Positions 52,835 through 61,795 of a DNA stretch of 64,000 bases are shown piece after piece. Numbering within the stretch: the first letter of the stretch is position 1; every line of letters begins with the position of its first letter. The notes under the pieces were generated by a model. It had not been told where the DNA came from and made no database searches. It saw only the letters and a program-made list of their open reading frames with translations. The translations under genes and the position numbers were made by a program. This stretch comes from Flavobacterium limnophilum (GTDB taxonomy: Bacteria > Bacteroidota > Bacteroidia > Flavobacteriales > Flavobacteriaceae): NCBI RefSeq assembly GCF_027111315.2, contig NZ_CP114289.2, forward strand, positions 3,348,001 to 3,412,000, read 5' to 3'.

Positions 52835-52918
52835 AGCTTAATCCAGCTATTCGTTGCAATCTTTTCTTTTATAAAGAAAAAAAGAAAAGGATTTCCACTG
52901 CTATCTGGGCTAGGGCAT
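52832..52918 (-). ncRNA. structured RNA element, possibly Flavo-1 type (copy 2)
   Basis: Minus strand reads TAGCCCAGATAGCAGTGG, AAATCCTTTTCTTT, a loop, AAAAGAAAAGATT, then GAATAGCTGGATTAAGCTCC. The long central hairpin (AATCCTTTTCTTT with AAAAGAAAAGATT) and the outer CCAG/CTGG and AGC/GCT pairs have the same order as in the element at 44554-44635, while the sequence of the stems differs. It lies just 3' of the pbpC stop on the same strand, so it may be cut from the pbpC transcript or made from its own promoter. Confidence 0.6.
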
Positions 52919-52935
52919 TCAACTTCGAAACACCA

Positions 52936-55311
52936 TCATTCCCTTACAATCACAATTTTTCTCCTGATTTCATTTCCAAACTCGTCCTCCACCGTAATGC
53001 AATGAATTCCTGAACTGGGTGTAATCGGCATTTCGTGAAAAGTCTTCGTGCTTCCTTTATAAATATTGTCCACATACCAAAACAACTGGACTCCTCTCGA
53101 CGAATGGGCAACTTTTAAAATAACCGGCTGAATTTCGCTATTGAAATTCTTGGTCAAATAAATTTTTCCATTAGTTTTTGGATAGATAAAATCCATCGAA
53201 GTCGTTTGGGTCGACACACAATCTCCCCGAAAAGGAGGCAAAGGTCGATACTCTATGTGTTGATTTTTATAATACCATTCCATAACCGGCGGCAGTACAA
53301 ACCATTTCTTGGTAATGATATTTTCTATATTTTCACAACTGCTGTTTACCCGATATTGCCCCGTTTTGTCCAAATGAACCGTTTTATGATATGGACAAAC
53401 CGAAGTTGTTTTTCCTTTCAAGGAAACCAATTGTTTAATTTTTGAACAATCATCCTGCGCCAAATGACCACTCAAACTACAAACCTCGACTTCTTCCAAA
53501 TCATTCAACGGAGGTTCAAACCATTTTTGTCTGGGCAACAAATTAAAAACGTCGAATAAAATAGGTGCCGCACTAGTAACCCCGGTCAAACTTGGCCGTC
53601 CCTCACCAGAAGCATTTCCAACCCAAACACCGACAACGTAACGCGAATTGGTGCCGATTGCCCAAGCATCGCGATTCCCGAAACTGGTTCCCGTTTTCCA
53701 GGCGATTTTCTGCGAGCTGTCGTAAAACTTCCAAGCCTCGTCTCCTTCCGGCCTATTCACTTCTTCCATTGCATTATAGGTCAACCAAATAGAACCTGCG
53801 CCCAAAATGGTTTTGTCGAAACTTTCCATTCCAAAATCGGTTTTGAAGTCATTTTGGTAATTCAATTCGGCAAATTCCTTGCTTCGATATCTTCCCTGAT
53901 TTTTGCCAAAAAAATCAACCGTCGAAGACAAACCGGCATAGGTTCGACACAAATCCCACAAATTGCTTTCGGCACCACCCAGAATCAAGGACAATCCGTA
54001 ATGGTTTGGCTGTTTTGAAATATCGCTCAATTTAAATTTTTGTAATTCTTCGTAAAACTTGTTTACCCCGAAACTTTGCAACATCAAAACCGCCGGAATA
54101 TTCAAGGAACGGGACAAAGCCCGATGTGCAGGAACAGCTCCGTCGAAAGTGAGATTAAAATTCTGGGGCGTGTATCCAGAAATTTGGGTGGGAATGTCGG
54201 CAACCAAAGTGTTTGGCAACAACTCGCCATCGTCCAACATTGCAGCATACAAAAACGGTTTCAAGATACTTCCGGTGCTTCTTGGCGCACTGATAATATC
54301 GACATCCTTTTGATGGTTTCCGTCCGTTGGCGCATTACCCACATAACTTATCACGTTCCTGTTGGCAATATCAATCACTAAAATCGCCAAATTATTGACT
54401 TCGTTTTGTTTGTATTGGTTGTAATATTGCTTGGCAATTTGGTTCACCCTATTTTGCAAAGCCATTTCAACCGTGGTTTTCACCCGAGTTCCTTCCTGGT
54501 TTTTGGCCACACGCTGCAATAAATGGGGTGCAATTTGGGGCAAATCAAAAGGTTTTTGAGGCAAGGGTTCGTCAATCGACAATTCATACGTTTGCCTGTC
54601 GATAATCCCTTCGCGATGCAATTTCAACAAAAGATGGTTTCGTTTTCGGAGCAGTTTCTGTTGATTCTTTCCAGGATAAATCAAGCTCGGTGCATTGGGC
54701 AACACTGCCAAAGTTGCACTTTCTGCCCAAGACAATTGATGGGATTGCACGCCAAAATACCGCCAAGAAGCCATTTCCAAACCCACGACATTCCCTCCAA
54801 AAGGAGCGTGGGCCGCATACAAATCCAAAATTTCCTCTTTGGAATCTCGAAGTTCCAATCGTGTGGCAAGGATAATTTCGATAATCTTCTCGAAATACGT
54901 CCTACTTTTTCCTTTTCGGGACAAGCGGATTACCTGTTGCGTAATTGTGCTTCCCCCGCGAACCACTTTGCCGGCTTTCCTGTTTTCCTTAAAAGCATTG
55001 ACCATCGCCACAGGATTGAATCCGGGGTGTTTGTAGAAATACTCGTCTTCGAAATAAACGATACACTTTTTGAATTTATCCGGAACGCTGTCTTGGGCAG
55101 GAAACCGCCATTGGCCATCATCGGCTATTTTAGCTCCGAGCAGCTCTCCTTCTTTGCTTTCAATTACCGTGGAATACGGTTCTTGAAACAAGGTCCTGGG
55201 CAACGAAAAATAATAAACCACCAAAAGCACGAATGCAATTAATGATTTAATTTTATACTGCTTTATCCAATTGATGATACGTTGCGAGAACGCTTTCAGT
55301 TTGTTTTTCAA
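52936..55311 (-). CDS. pbpC: penicillin-binding protein 1C
   Basis: A 791-residue bifunctional peptidoglycan synthase. One N-terminal membrane anchor (about 18-38), a glycosyltransferase GT51 domain (about 60-225, catalytic Glu in YFEDEYFYKHPGF, plus GGSTITQQVIRL), a transpeptidase domain with S348 (SILK), SRSLN and K539 (KTGTSFG), and a PBP1C-type C-terminal domain (about 700-790). It follows the alpha-2-macroglobulin gene, a pairing known widely in bacteria, where the two are thought to protect and repair the periplasm after envelope attack. Confidence 0.95.
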   Translation of the reverse strand: MKNKLKAFSQRIINWIKQYKIKSLIAFVLLVVYYFSLPRTLFQEPYSTVIESKEGELLGAKIADDGQWRFPAQDSVPDKFKKCIVYFEDEYFYKHPGFNPVAMVNAFKENRKAGKVVRGGSTITQQVIRLSRKGKSRTYFEKIIEIILATRLELRDSKEEILDLYAAHAPFGGNVVGLEMASWRYFGVQSHQLSWAESATLAVLPNAPSLIYPGKNQQKLLRKRNHLLLKLHREGIIDRQTYELSIDEPLPQKPFDLPQIAPHLLQRVAKNQEGTRVKTTVEMALQNRVNQIAKQYYNQYKQNEVNNLAILVIDIANRNVISYVGNAPTDGNHQKDVDIISAPRSTGSILKPFLYAAMLDDGELLPNTLVADIPTQISGYTPQNFNLTFDGAVPAHRALSRSLNIPAVLMLQSFGVNKFYEELQKFKLSDISKQPNHYGLSLILGGAESNLWDLCRTYAGLSSTVDFFGKNQGRYRSKEFAELNYQNDFKTDFGMESFDKTILGAGSIWLTYNAMEEVNRPEGDEAWKFYDSSQKIAWKTGTSFGNRDAWAIGTNSRYVVGVWVGNASGEGRPSLTGVTSAAPILFDVFNLLPRQKWFEPPLNDLEEVEVCSLSGHLAQDDCSKIKQLVSLKGKTTSVCPYHKTVHLDKTGQYRVNSSCENIENIITKKWFVLPPVMEWYYKNQHIEYRPLPPFRGDCVSTQTTSMDFIYPKTNGKIYLTKNFNSEIQPVILKVAHSSRGVQLFWYVDNIYKGSTKTFHEMPITPSSGIHCITVEDEFGNEIRRKIVIVRE

Positions 55312-55333
55312 GTTTTTAAAAATATAAAAATAA

Positions 55334-55362
55334 CCCTTTCAGAGTTTGAAACTCTGAAAGGG
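55334..55362. terminator. hairpin between the alpha-2-macroglobulin and pbpC genes
   Basis: CCCTTTCAGAGTT-TGA-AACTCTGAAAGGG, a perfect 13-base stem in the 65-base gap. No T run on the minus strand's 3' side, so probably a processing or partial attenuation site inside the operon. Confidence 0.55.
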
Positions 55363-55376
55363 CTCGTTAACTATAC

Positions 55377-58300
55377 TTACTTAATCACCTCAACCCAAAA
55401 TCCTTTGGTTCTAGCCAAAAACGTATGGTCGTACATCGCTTCGCATTGCAATCCGGGCAAATAATAATTCCCCAAATAGGAAGCGTTGAGCAAGATTCTG
55501 AAGGTCTTGGCCTCATTGGCATTCAATCCAAAATAAAAATTGGTTCTGTCATCACGAATGTCGATATAATCGGCAATGTTGCTTGTCGCATCGCCATAAT
55601 CGGTGAAACGCGTATTGACGATTTCAAATCCTGAAGGCAAAATTTGCGACAAGGCCACATTCTCCACCCTCTCATTCTTCCTGTTTTTGACAGTTACCAC
55701 GGCCACAAATTCGGTTCCCTGATTTATTTTGGCCACATTGATAATTGCTCCTTTCCTGTTTTTGAAAACTACATTGGCAGACAAATTACTTTGAACAACC
55801 TGCTCTTGACCAATTGGAAGAATTCCTGTGTTGAGCACTCGAACAAAAAGCGTGTTGTTTTTGTTGTTTTTTATCGTGATGCCATTTGTCCCAGATTTTA
55901 CTCCCAAAGTCCTTTCGGCTATCGATTTCATTGTTTTTACAACCTGTTTTTTACCTTCATTATTGAATTGAACATCGATGCCCTTGGTTCCGTTGCTTTG
56001 TGCAAACTTCGACATCGAATACAAACAATAAGCCGTCGTTTGCGTGCTCATCCATTCGCTGCTGGACATTTGTTTGGCCAGTTTGCTCGCCATCAAAAAG
56101 GCATTTTGTTTTTGTCCCAACAAGATCAAGGTTTCCAATGTCATTGCGCGATTCCTGTCGCTGGAACCATAATAGTAATAATTATACCTCGTGTTGATCT
56201 CGTCAATTTTGCTTTTTGCCAACAAGGTCAGTCCTGCCGCTTTTTGTCCGGCCAAAACATAAGCCGATGCCAAACGCAATTTGCTTTCGTTGGAAATTCC
56301 CGCGGTTTCCCTCAATCGATTCATCGAGGACAAATCAGGTGAACCGGCCAATGCCAAGGTATACAATCGGTAGGCTTGCGCCAAATCATTGCCGTATTGC
56401 ACTACAAATCGCCACTGCTTGGCTTCTTTTTGTTGATACGAAATCCATTTTGACTTGAAATTAATGGGTAAAACATAGCCTTTTTTCTCGGCTTCTATCA
56501 AGAAATGTCCCGCATAGGAACTGCCCCAATCATCCGCCGTTGGTTCGCCTTGCCAATAGGAGAATCCTCCGTTCGACAACTGGAAACTTCCCAATCTCGT
56601 GATTCCGGCAGTTACATTTTTTTGGATGTTTTGTTTGCGAACGGCATCAATATCGACAACATCATTCAGGAACAATTGCGGAAAAACGGCCGAAGTAGTC
56701 TGCTCGACACAACCGTGCGGATATTCTATCAGATATTGCAATCTCCTGTTGAAATCGATGGTCGGCATTGACGAAACTTCGAGCTTGGCCTTGTTGCTTC
56801 CGGCGACTCCAAAAGTTTTCCAGGAAATGGCTTTGGAACTGTTGGGTGGCAAAACGACATCGGTAAATGTACTCGTCACCGGATTGGGATTCGTCATGTC
56901 GATTTCGACATCATAGGTCGATTTTGCAGCTCCGGAAGTTGCAACGATTTGCACTTTTCCAATTCCTGTGGCTCCACCCACTTCCAGGTTAAAATACGCC
57001 ATTTTTTCGTCAGGTTGTGCGAAATTCAAACTTTGGACAGTGCTTCCTATAACTCTCAATCCATTGTTGGTTTTTATTTGAACAGTCACCTTTTTGATGT
57101 TTTTTTCCATCGTAAAAACAGTAACCGGAATAGTCACTTTTTCCGAAGGCGAAATTTTTCTTGGCAAAGAAGCCAATACCATCAAAGGACTGCGAACTGG
57201 AGTTGCTTTTTCGACACTTCCGTAAGCACTCGAGTTGGCATCGGCGGCCACGACCATCGTTCTTACCGATCCAATGTATTTGGGCAATTTCAATTGATGC
57301 ATTTTCGTCTGTCCTTTTTCCAACTTGAACGGGCCAATATACACCACGACCGGTTTGAAACGATTGGCTTTCTTGGCTTTTCCGCCACCCAAATCTTGGT
57401 CGCCTCCAATACTAAAAATCTGGTTAACTTTTCCGCCATAGGCACCAATAACATCGTCGTAAACATCCCAGGTTTTCACGCCCAAAGCTTCTCGAACATA
57501 AAAGGCATTCCAGGCATTCGGCGTTTTGAAACGAGTTAAATCCAGCAAACCTTCATCAACAATGGCAATCGTATAAGTCATTGCTTTCCCTGATTTTTCA
57601 CTTACTTTGACATTGAACGGCTGTTCCGGTCTCAAGACATCGGGCATTACCAATTTCGGTTCGAGAATGGTATTTTTATCAATGACTTCAATCGGGATGA
57701 TACCGTACATCCTAATGGGCAAATCGTTCTTGGTCGAGGCGTGCGGCTGCAACAAGGTGATGTTGAAATACACATTCGGCGCCATAGCAGACGTGATTAG
57801 CACTTCTACTTTCGTTTCTCCTGTTTGGGTCGTTGCCCAAAGTGTTTGAACCACTTTCGAGCCATTTTCGATGGAAATCAAGGCGCGACCACCTTGGCTG
57901 GAAGGAAAGGAAATCTGCGCTTTTTCGCCAACGGCATATTTCTTTTTGTCGGCGGAAAAAACAAGCATATTTGCAGTTGAAGCATCGGTGTTTCTGGTTT
58001 TTCCTGACCAGATAGGCCAATCAATATTCACTGTCAGGGCTGTTGCGTGCCCGTCTGTTTCGTCCGAAACCCTGATTAAATAGCGCCCCCACTCTTCATC
58101 ATTCAAGGCAAACTGCACCATTCCCTTGCCGTTTGCTCCCGTACTCAATCGGAAAGTTTTATAGGAAGTTGTGGCATTCGACGAATTATAATTCGACAAA
58201 TTATCGCTCGAAGCATCCCACCACCAGCGCCATTCGACTTTGTAAACCTTGATTTCCAGATTTTTTACCGCTTTTGGATGCCCTTGTTCATCTAACGTGA

Positions 58301-60953
58301 CGATGTCGAAACGGTTGTTTTTTCGGGTTTCCAACATTCCGTACTTATTGAGTTCCGGAGATTTTATCCCCACGTAAGTTTTGTAAGGAGAATATGCGGT
58401 GGACATCACGTCGGTACTGAAATCGCCACCTTCCTCATATACTTTGGTAATGAATGAGGCCTTCAACATTCCCGGGGCTTGTCCCTGCAATTTGGGTTCG
58501 ATGTTTACAGAAGCCTTTCCATTGGCATCCACTTTACCGGAAAAAATATTGATTTCCTCGGTGCTGAATTGACGCACCAAATCATCAAAAACATAATTGG
58601 AGTAATTCTTGAAAGTAGTGGTTTGTTGGATAAATTTTGCCTGCATTTCCACCTTCAAATCTTTGGCGACAGCGCCGTGAAGCCAAGTCACTTCGAGATT
58701 GCTGGTGTTGGGATACGAAGAGGAAAGTACGGCGTTTTTGAAACTGTTTTTTATCTTTAGGCGATTGGGCTTTATGGTTTCAATTTTGATGCTTTTATAG
58801 AATTTTGCTCCACCCACATTGGCCATTGCTTCCCAATTTCCCGTTGGCGCATCAGAATTTGTCGGAACAACAAAAAGATAGTGGTTCCAATCGTTCGATC
58901 TTTGAACGGTTTGGTAAACCACTTTGCCGTTGGGGTCGGACAACCTGAATTTAATGGGGTGTGATGGGGGCAATTTATTCGCCGCATCGTTCAAGATAAA
59001 CGACAAATACAATTTATCGCCGGGACGCCAAACGCCTCGTTCCCCATAAATATAGCCTTTGAGTCCTTTTTGCAAAGTTTCGCCGGCAACGTCAAAATTA
59101 CTGACCGACAAAGAATTTCCGTCGTCAAGCTTGACATAAGTCGATTGGTTTCCTAAAGTCACGATGGCGAAATAGGCAAATTTATCCAACTGAAAATTGG
59201 CAATTCCTTCACTGTTTGTCGCCACGGATGCCAATTTTTGTTGTTGGTAACTATACAAATCGACGGTTGCATTTGAAACCGGCTCGGTAGTCACTATATT
59301 ATTTACCGCAATGAAATAAGATTTGTTTTCACCTCGCTTGGCTATCACTCCCAAATCGGAAGCGAGAATGTTAGTTCCTATTTTGGTATTGTGGTAATAG
59401 GAATTCGAACAAGGGTTGTCCCTTTGTTGCCAATCGTAATCATCGTCATAATAATCGTCGTAGTCATAGTAATTGTTTCCGCTGTAATTCACGTCTTTCT
59501 CATCGACCACTTCTTCTTCCTCCTGATTCTCTTCGGTCGAGGGAGATTGACATTTGTAAAGCGAATACGCTTTCTTGAACGAGAACTCCACCCTGTAAAT
59601 GGCACCGGGTTCGGGCGTGATTATTTTGGACAAATCTAGGGCAAACGTGTTCCATCTGCCAAAATTCAGCAGTTTGTTTTCCTTCAAATTCAAGGTCGTT
59701 TTGGCAATGGGTTGCGCCACCCGCTTCAAATTACGGGTTCCGTTCAATTCGTTGTCCTGAAGAAATTGGAGGATATTGTTCTTGTAAATCTTGTAAACTT
59801 TCACGTCAACGGCACCCAAGTTCACGGCTTCGAAATTGAGTTTCAAATTGTTGGAACTTGGCAAAATGGTTCCGTTTTTCACAAAACGCACACTTGGTTT
59901 GGTTTGTTCAAAAGAGACTTTTGTCATAAAATTTTGCAACATCTTTTGCCCTTCGTCATTCTCGATCCCCTGGAAAACTTCAACCAAAAGTTCTCCGCTA
60001 ATTTCCTGCAAAGGCTTTCTGTTTCCATACTCATCCACTTCGTCTTCATTCAAGGTGGATGCACTTGTCCCATCGTTATTGAAAAACACTTTCAACAAAT
60101 TCCCTTGAACCACAAACTTGAGATTACTGGTGTTTTGTATGGCTACCAATCCGCTAAAATCCTGTCTGTTCTGCAAAGGGTCGGAAAAATTGATGTACAA
60201 GGTTTGGACATTTCCTTCCGGAATTTCTACTTTCATAACCTTGAAAACATCTTTTGCGGCAATGGCATACTCCATTTTTCCTTTTTGGTCGATATCGAAA
60301 TCGCCGCCGTCATACGAAATTTCAACCTTGCTTTCTTCCGAAAAACGTTGAATACTGTCGATGATAAACTTGAATTCCGTTCCGGAGTTAACGGTTTTGT
60401 CGAATTTAATTTTTAACTCCTTATTTTTTTGTTCAGCCGTAATCAATTTTTTAGCCGTTTCAAGATCGATGTTGTCGGCCGTTTTTAGCGTTCCGTTCAA
60501 ATACTGGAAGTCTTTATTATAGGACTGGACATCGTGTGTTTCGACAACGAAATCCTGTTTGATGGTTTTAATGGTAAAATTGAATTGGGAAAGTTCTTTT
60601 TTCACGGTTATCAGTTTGGACAAATTCAGGCTGACTTGATATTCCGTGTCCGATTTCAATTTTTCTTCAGGAATAAAGGCAATGGTATTGCTTGAAAGTG
60701 CGATAACCTTCCCGTCAACACTTGGCGAAATATCGAACAAATCGCTGTCTAAAACTTGGTTCGCTTTCCATTCTTTTTTGTCGAAAGCCAGAACCACCCT
60801 AATATCAGAAGTCGTCGAGACAACCCCTCCGGTAAAACCCGTTATATACTCTTTAAACAATGAAAAATCAGAATTAAAATCAGACGATTTCTTGCTGCAC
60901 GCTTGAAATACCAAAAAAACAAAAAACACGTAAACTAATCCTTTTGCTTTCAT
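55377..60953 (-). CDS. bacterial alpha-2-macroglobulin family lipoprotein
   Basis: An 1858-residue lipoprotein (lipobox FQAC) of the YfhM type. Many MG (Ig-like) domains fill residues 40-1200, including the classical GLKGYIYGERGVWRPGDKLY. The thioester motif GCVEQ has C1415, followed by the alpha/alpha TED domain (about 1400-1690), and a C-terminal receptor-like domain. It traps proteases by covalent bonding through the thioester. An acidic, Tyr/Asp-rich insertion at about 474-512, bounded by C468 and C515, interrupts an MG domain. It is directly upstream of pbpC. Confidence 0.95.
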   Translation of the reverse strand: MKAKGLVYVFFVFLVFQACSKKSSDFNSDFSLFKEYITGFTGGVVSTTSDIRVVLAFDKKEWKANQVLDSDLFDISPSVDGKVIALSSNTIAFIPEEKLKSDTEYQVSLNLSKLITVKKELSQFNFTIKTIKQDFVVETHDVQSYNKDFQYLNGTLKTADNIDLETAKKLITAEQKNKELKIKFDKTVNSGTEFKFIIDSIQRFSEESKVEISYDGGDFDIDQKGKMEYAIAAKDVFKVMKVEIPEGNVQTLYINFSDPLQNRQDFSGLVAIQNTSNLKFVVQGNLLKVFFNNDGTSASTLNEDEVDEYGNRKPLQEISGELLVEVFQGIENDEGQKMLQNFMTKVSFEQTKPSVRFVKNGTILPSSNNLKLNFEAVNLGAVDVKVYKIYKNNILQFLQDNELNGTRNLKRVAQPIAKTTLNLKENKLLNFGRWNTFALDLSKIITPEPGAIYRVEFSFKKAYSLYKCQSPSTEENQEEEEVVDEKDVNYSGNNYYDYDDYYDDDYDWQQRDNPCSNSYYHNTKIGTNILASDLGVIAKRGENKSYFIAVNNIVTTEPVSNATVDLYSYQQQKLASVATNSEGIANFQLDKFAYFAIVTLGNQSTYVKLDDGNSLSVSNFDVAGETLQKGLKGYIYGERGVWRPGDKLYLSFILNDAANKLPPSHPIKFRLSDPNGKVVYQTVQRSNDWNHYLFVVPTNSDAPTGNWEAMANVGGAKFYKSIKIETIKPNRLKIKNSFKNAVLSSSYPNTSNLEVTWLHGAVAKDLKVEMQAKFIQQTTTFKNYSNYVFDDLVRQFSTEEINIFSGKVDANGKASVNIEPKLQGQAPGMLKASFITKVYEEGGDFSTDVMSTAYSPYKTYVGIKSPELNKYGMLETRKNNRFDIVTLDEQGHPKAVKNLEIKVYKVEWRWWWDASSDNLSNYNSSNATTSYKTFRLSTGANGKGMVQFALNDEEWGRYLIRVSDETDGHATALTVNIDWPIWSGKTRNTDASTANMLVFSADKKKYAVGEKAQISFPSSQGGRALISIENGSKVVQTLWATTQTGETKVEVLITSAMAPNVYFNITLLQPHASTKNDLPIRMYGIIPIEVIDKNTILEPKLVMPDVLRPEQPFNVKVSEKSGKAMTYTIAIVDEGLLDLTRFKTPNAWNAFYVREALGVKTWDVYDDVIGAYGGKVNQIFSIGGDQDLGGGKAKKANRFKPVVVYIGPFKLEKGQTKMHQLKLPKYIGSVRTMVVAADANSSAYGSVEKATPVRSPLMVLASLPRKISPSEKVTIPVTVFTMEKNIKKVTVQIKTNNGLRVIGSTVQSLNFAQPDEKMAYFNLEVGGATGIGKVQIVATSGAAKSTYDVEIDMTNPNPVTSTFTDVVLPPNSSKAISWKTFGVAGSNKAKLEVSSMPTIDFNRRLQYLIEYPHGCVEQTTSAVFPQLFLNDVVDIDAVRKQNIQKNVTAGITRLGSFQLSNGGFSYWQGEPTADDWGSSYAGHFLIEAEKKGYVLPINFKSKWISYQQKEAKQWRFVVQYGNDLAQAYRLYTLALAGSPDLSSMNRLRETAGISNESKLRLASAYVLAGQKAAGLTLLAKSKIDEINTRYNYYYYGSSDRNRAMTLETLILLGQKQNAFLMASKLAKQMSSSEWMSTQTTAYCLYSMSKFAQSNGTKGIDVQFNNEGKKQVVKTMKSIAERTLGVKSGTNGITIKNNKNNTLFVRVLNTGILPIGQEQVVQSNLSANVVFKNRKGAIINVAKINQGTEFVAVVTVKNRKNERVENVALSQILPSGFEIVNTRFTDYGDATSNIADYIDIRDDRTNFYFGLNANEAKTFRILLNASYLGNYYLPGLQCEAMYDHTFLARTKGFWVEVIK

Positions 60954-61113
60954 TTTTATAAAGAGTTAATGGGTTACGAAAAATATATTTATGACAAAAA
61001 AGTATTCCAACACAAAATGCACAACAACGAAAATGCATTTTATATTGTAGTAAAAGTATAGTATTTTTGAATTACTTTTAAGAAGAATTTTCAGGATAAA
61101 TAAAAATATTTTT

Positions 61114-61554
61114 TTACCTCCTTTTTTTGAAAAACCGCTTCATCAATTCCGAAGCTTCATTGGCCAAAACTCCCCGAATTACTGTGGTTTTTGGATGCAA
61201 TTGGGTTCCCATTTTTTCGAAACCGCGATGCTCGTCGCTGGCTCCATAAACAATTTTTGAAATCTGGCTCCAGTACAAAGCGCCGGCACACATTTGGCAA
61301 GGTTCCAAGGTGACATACAGCGTGCAACCCACCAAGTATTTTCCACCCAGAAAGTTGGCGGCGGCTGTTATGGCCTGCATTTCGGCGTGGGCGGTAACGT
61401 CATTGAGCATTTCGGTAAGATTGTGACCTCGGGCAATGACTTTGTTGTCGATTACGATGATGGCACCTACGGGAATTTCGTCTTTTTCAAAAGCCATTTC
61501 TGCCTCCTGCAAGGCTTTCTTCATGAAATATTCGTCGGTGAAAGGGTTTTCCAT
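61114..61554 (-). CDS. tadA: nucleoside deaminase, probable tRNA-specific adenosine deaminase
   Basis: About 146 residues from the ATG at 61554; an earlier ATG at 61611 adds 19 residues unlike the family. CDA-fold deaminase: AHAEMQAI (zinc-binding His and catalytic Glu) and TLEPCQMCAGALYWS (the two zinc-binding Cys). The start with FMKKALQEAEMAF and EIPVGAII is that of TadA, which makes inosine at tRNA-Arg(ACG) position 34. A guanine deaminase role cannot be excluded. Divergent from dxs. Confidence 0.9.
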   Translation of the reverse strand: MENPFTDEYFMKKALQEAEMAFEKDEIPVGAIIVIDNKVIARGHNLTEMLNDVTAHAEMQAITAAANFLGGKYLVGCTLYVTLEPCQMCAGALYWSQISKIVYGASDEHRGFEKMGTQLHPKTTVIRGVLANEASELMKRFFKKRR

Positions 61555-61654
61555 ACGGCAAAAGTACGATTTTGAAACAATTTTGTGGGTCTTATAACCA
61601 TTAACAAACATTCAAAAAAAATCTTCTTTTGCCTATTATTAAAATTTCCAATAA

Positions 61655-61716
61655 CTAATTGCCTCAAAAAAGATGAAATTTTGAGGCGATTAGTAAAAAT
61701 AATCGCCTCATTTTTT
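61655..61716 (+). promoter_or_regulatory. possible attenuator leader of dxs: three mutually exclusive segments
   Basis: Segment A (61655-61669, CTAATTGCCTCAAAA) can pair with B (61679-61693, TTTTGAGGCGATTAG) over 15 bases with one G-U. B can instead pair with C (about 61700-61710, TAATCGCCTCA), which is followed by T6, forming a terminator. This A/B-or-B/C choice is the architecture of transcription attenuators. No gene lies upstream on this strand that would need a terminator. Confidence 0.45.
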
Positions 61717-61795
61717 AGTTTTGACATTTTTTGACGCAGAATAAATTCAAAAACAGAATTAAATTTAAAACCGTAAATTCGCTTTTTGAATTCTA

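Noticed and set aside
54523-55242. 239-codon plus-strand frame opposite pbpC, and similar long frames opposite the alpha-2-macroglobulin gene
   Set aside because: Shadow frames of strongly supported genes on the minus strand; translations show no domains.
60985-61060. AAAATGCA...TGCATTTT inverted repeat upstream of the alpha-2-macroglobulin gene
   Set aside because: Short arms in AT-rich DNA, no promoter box in register; not distinguishable from chance.
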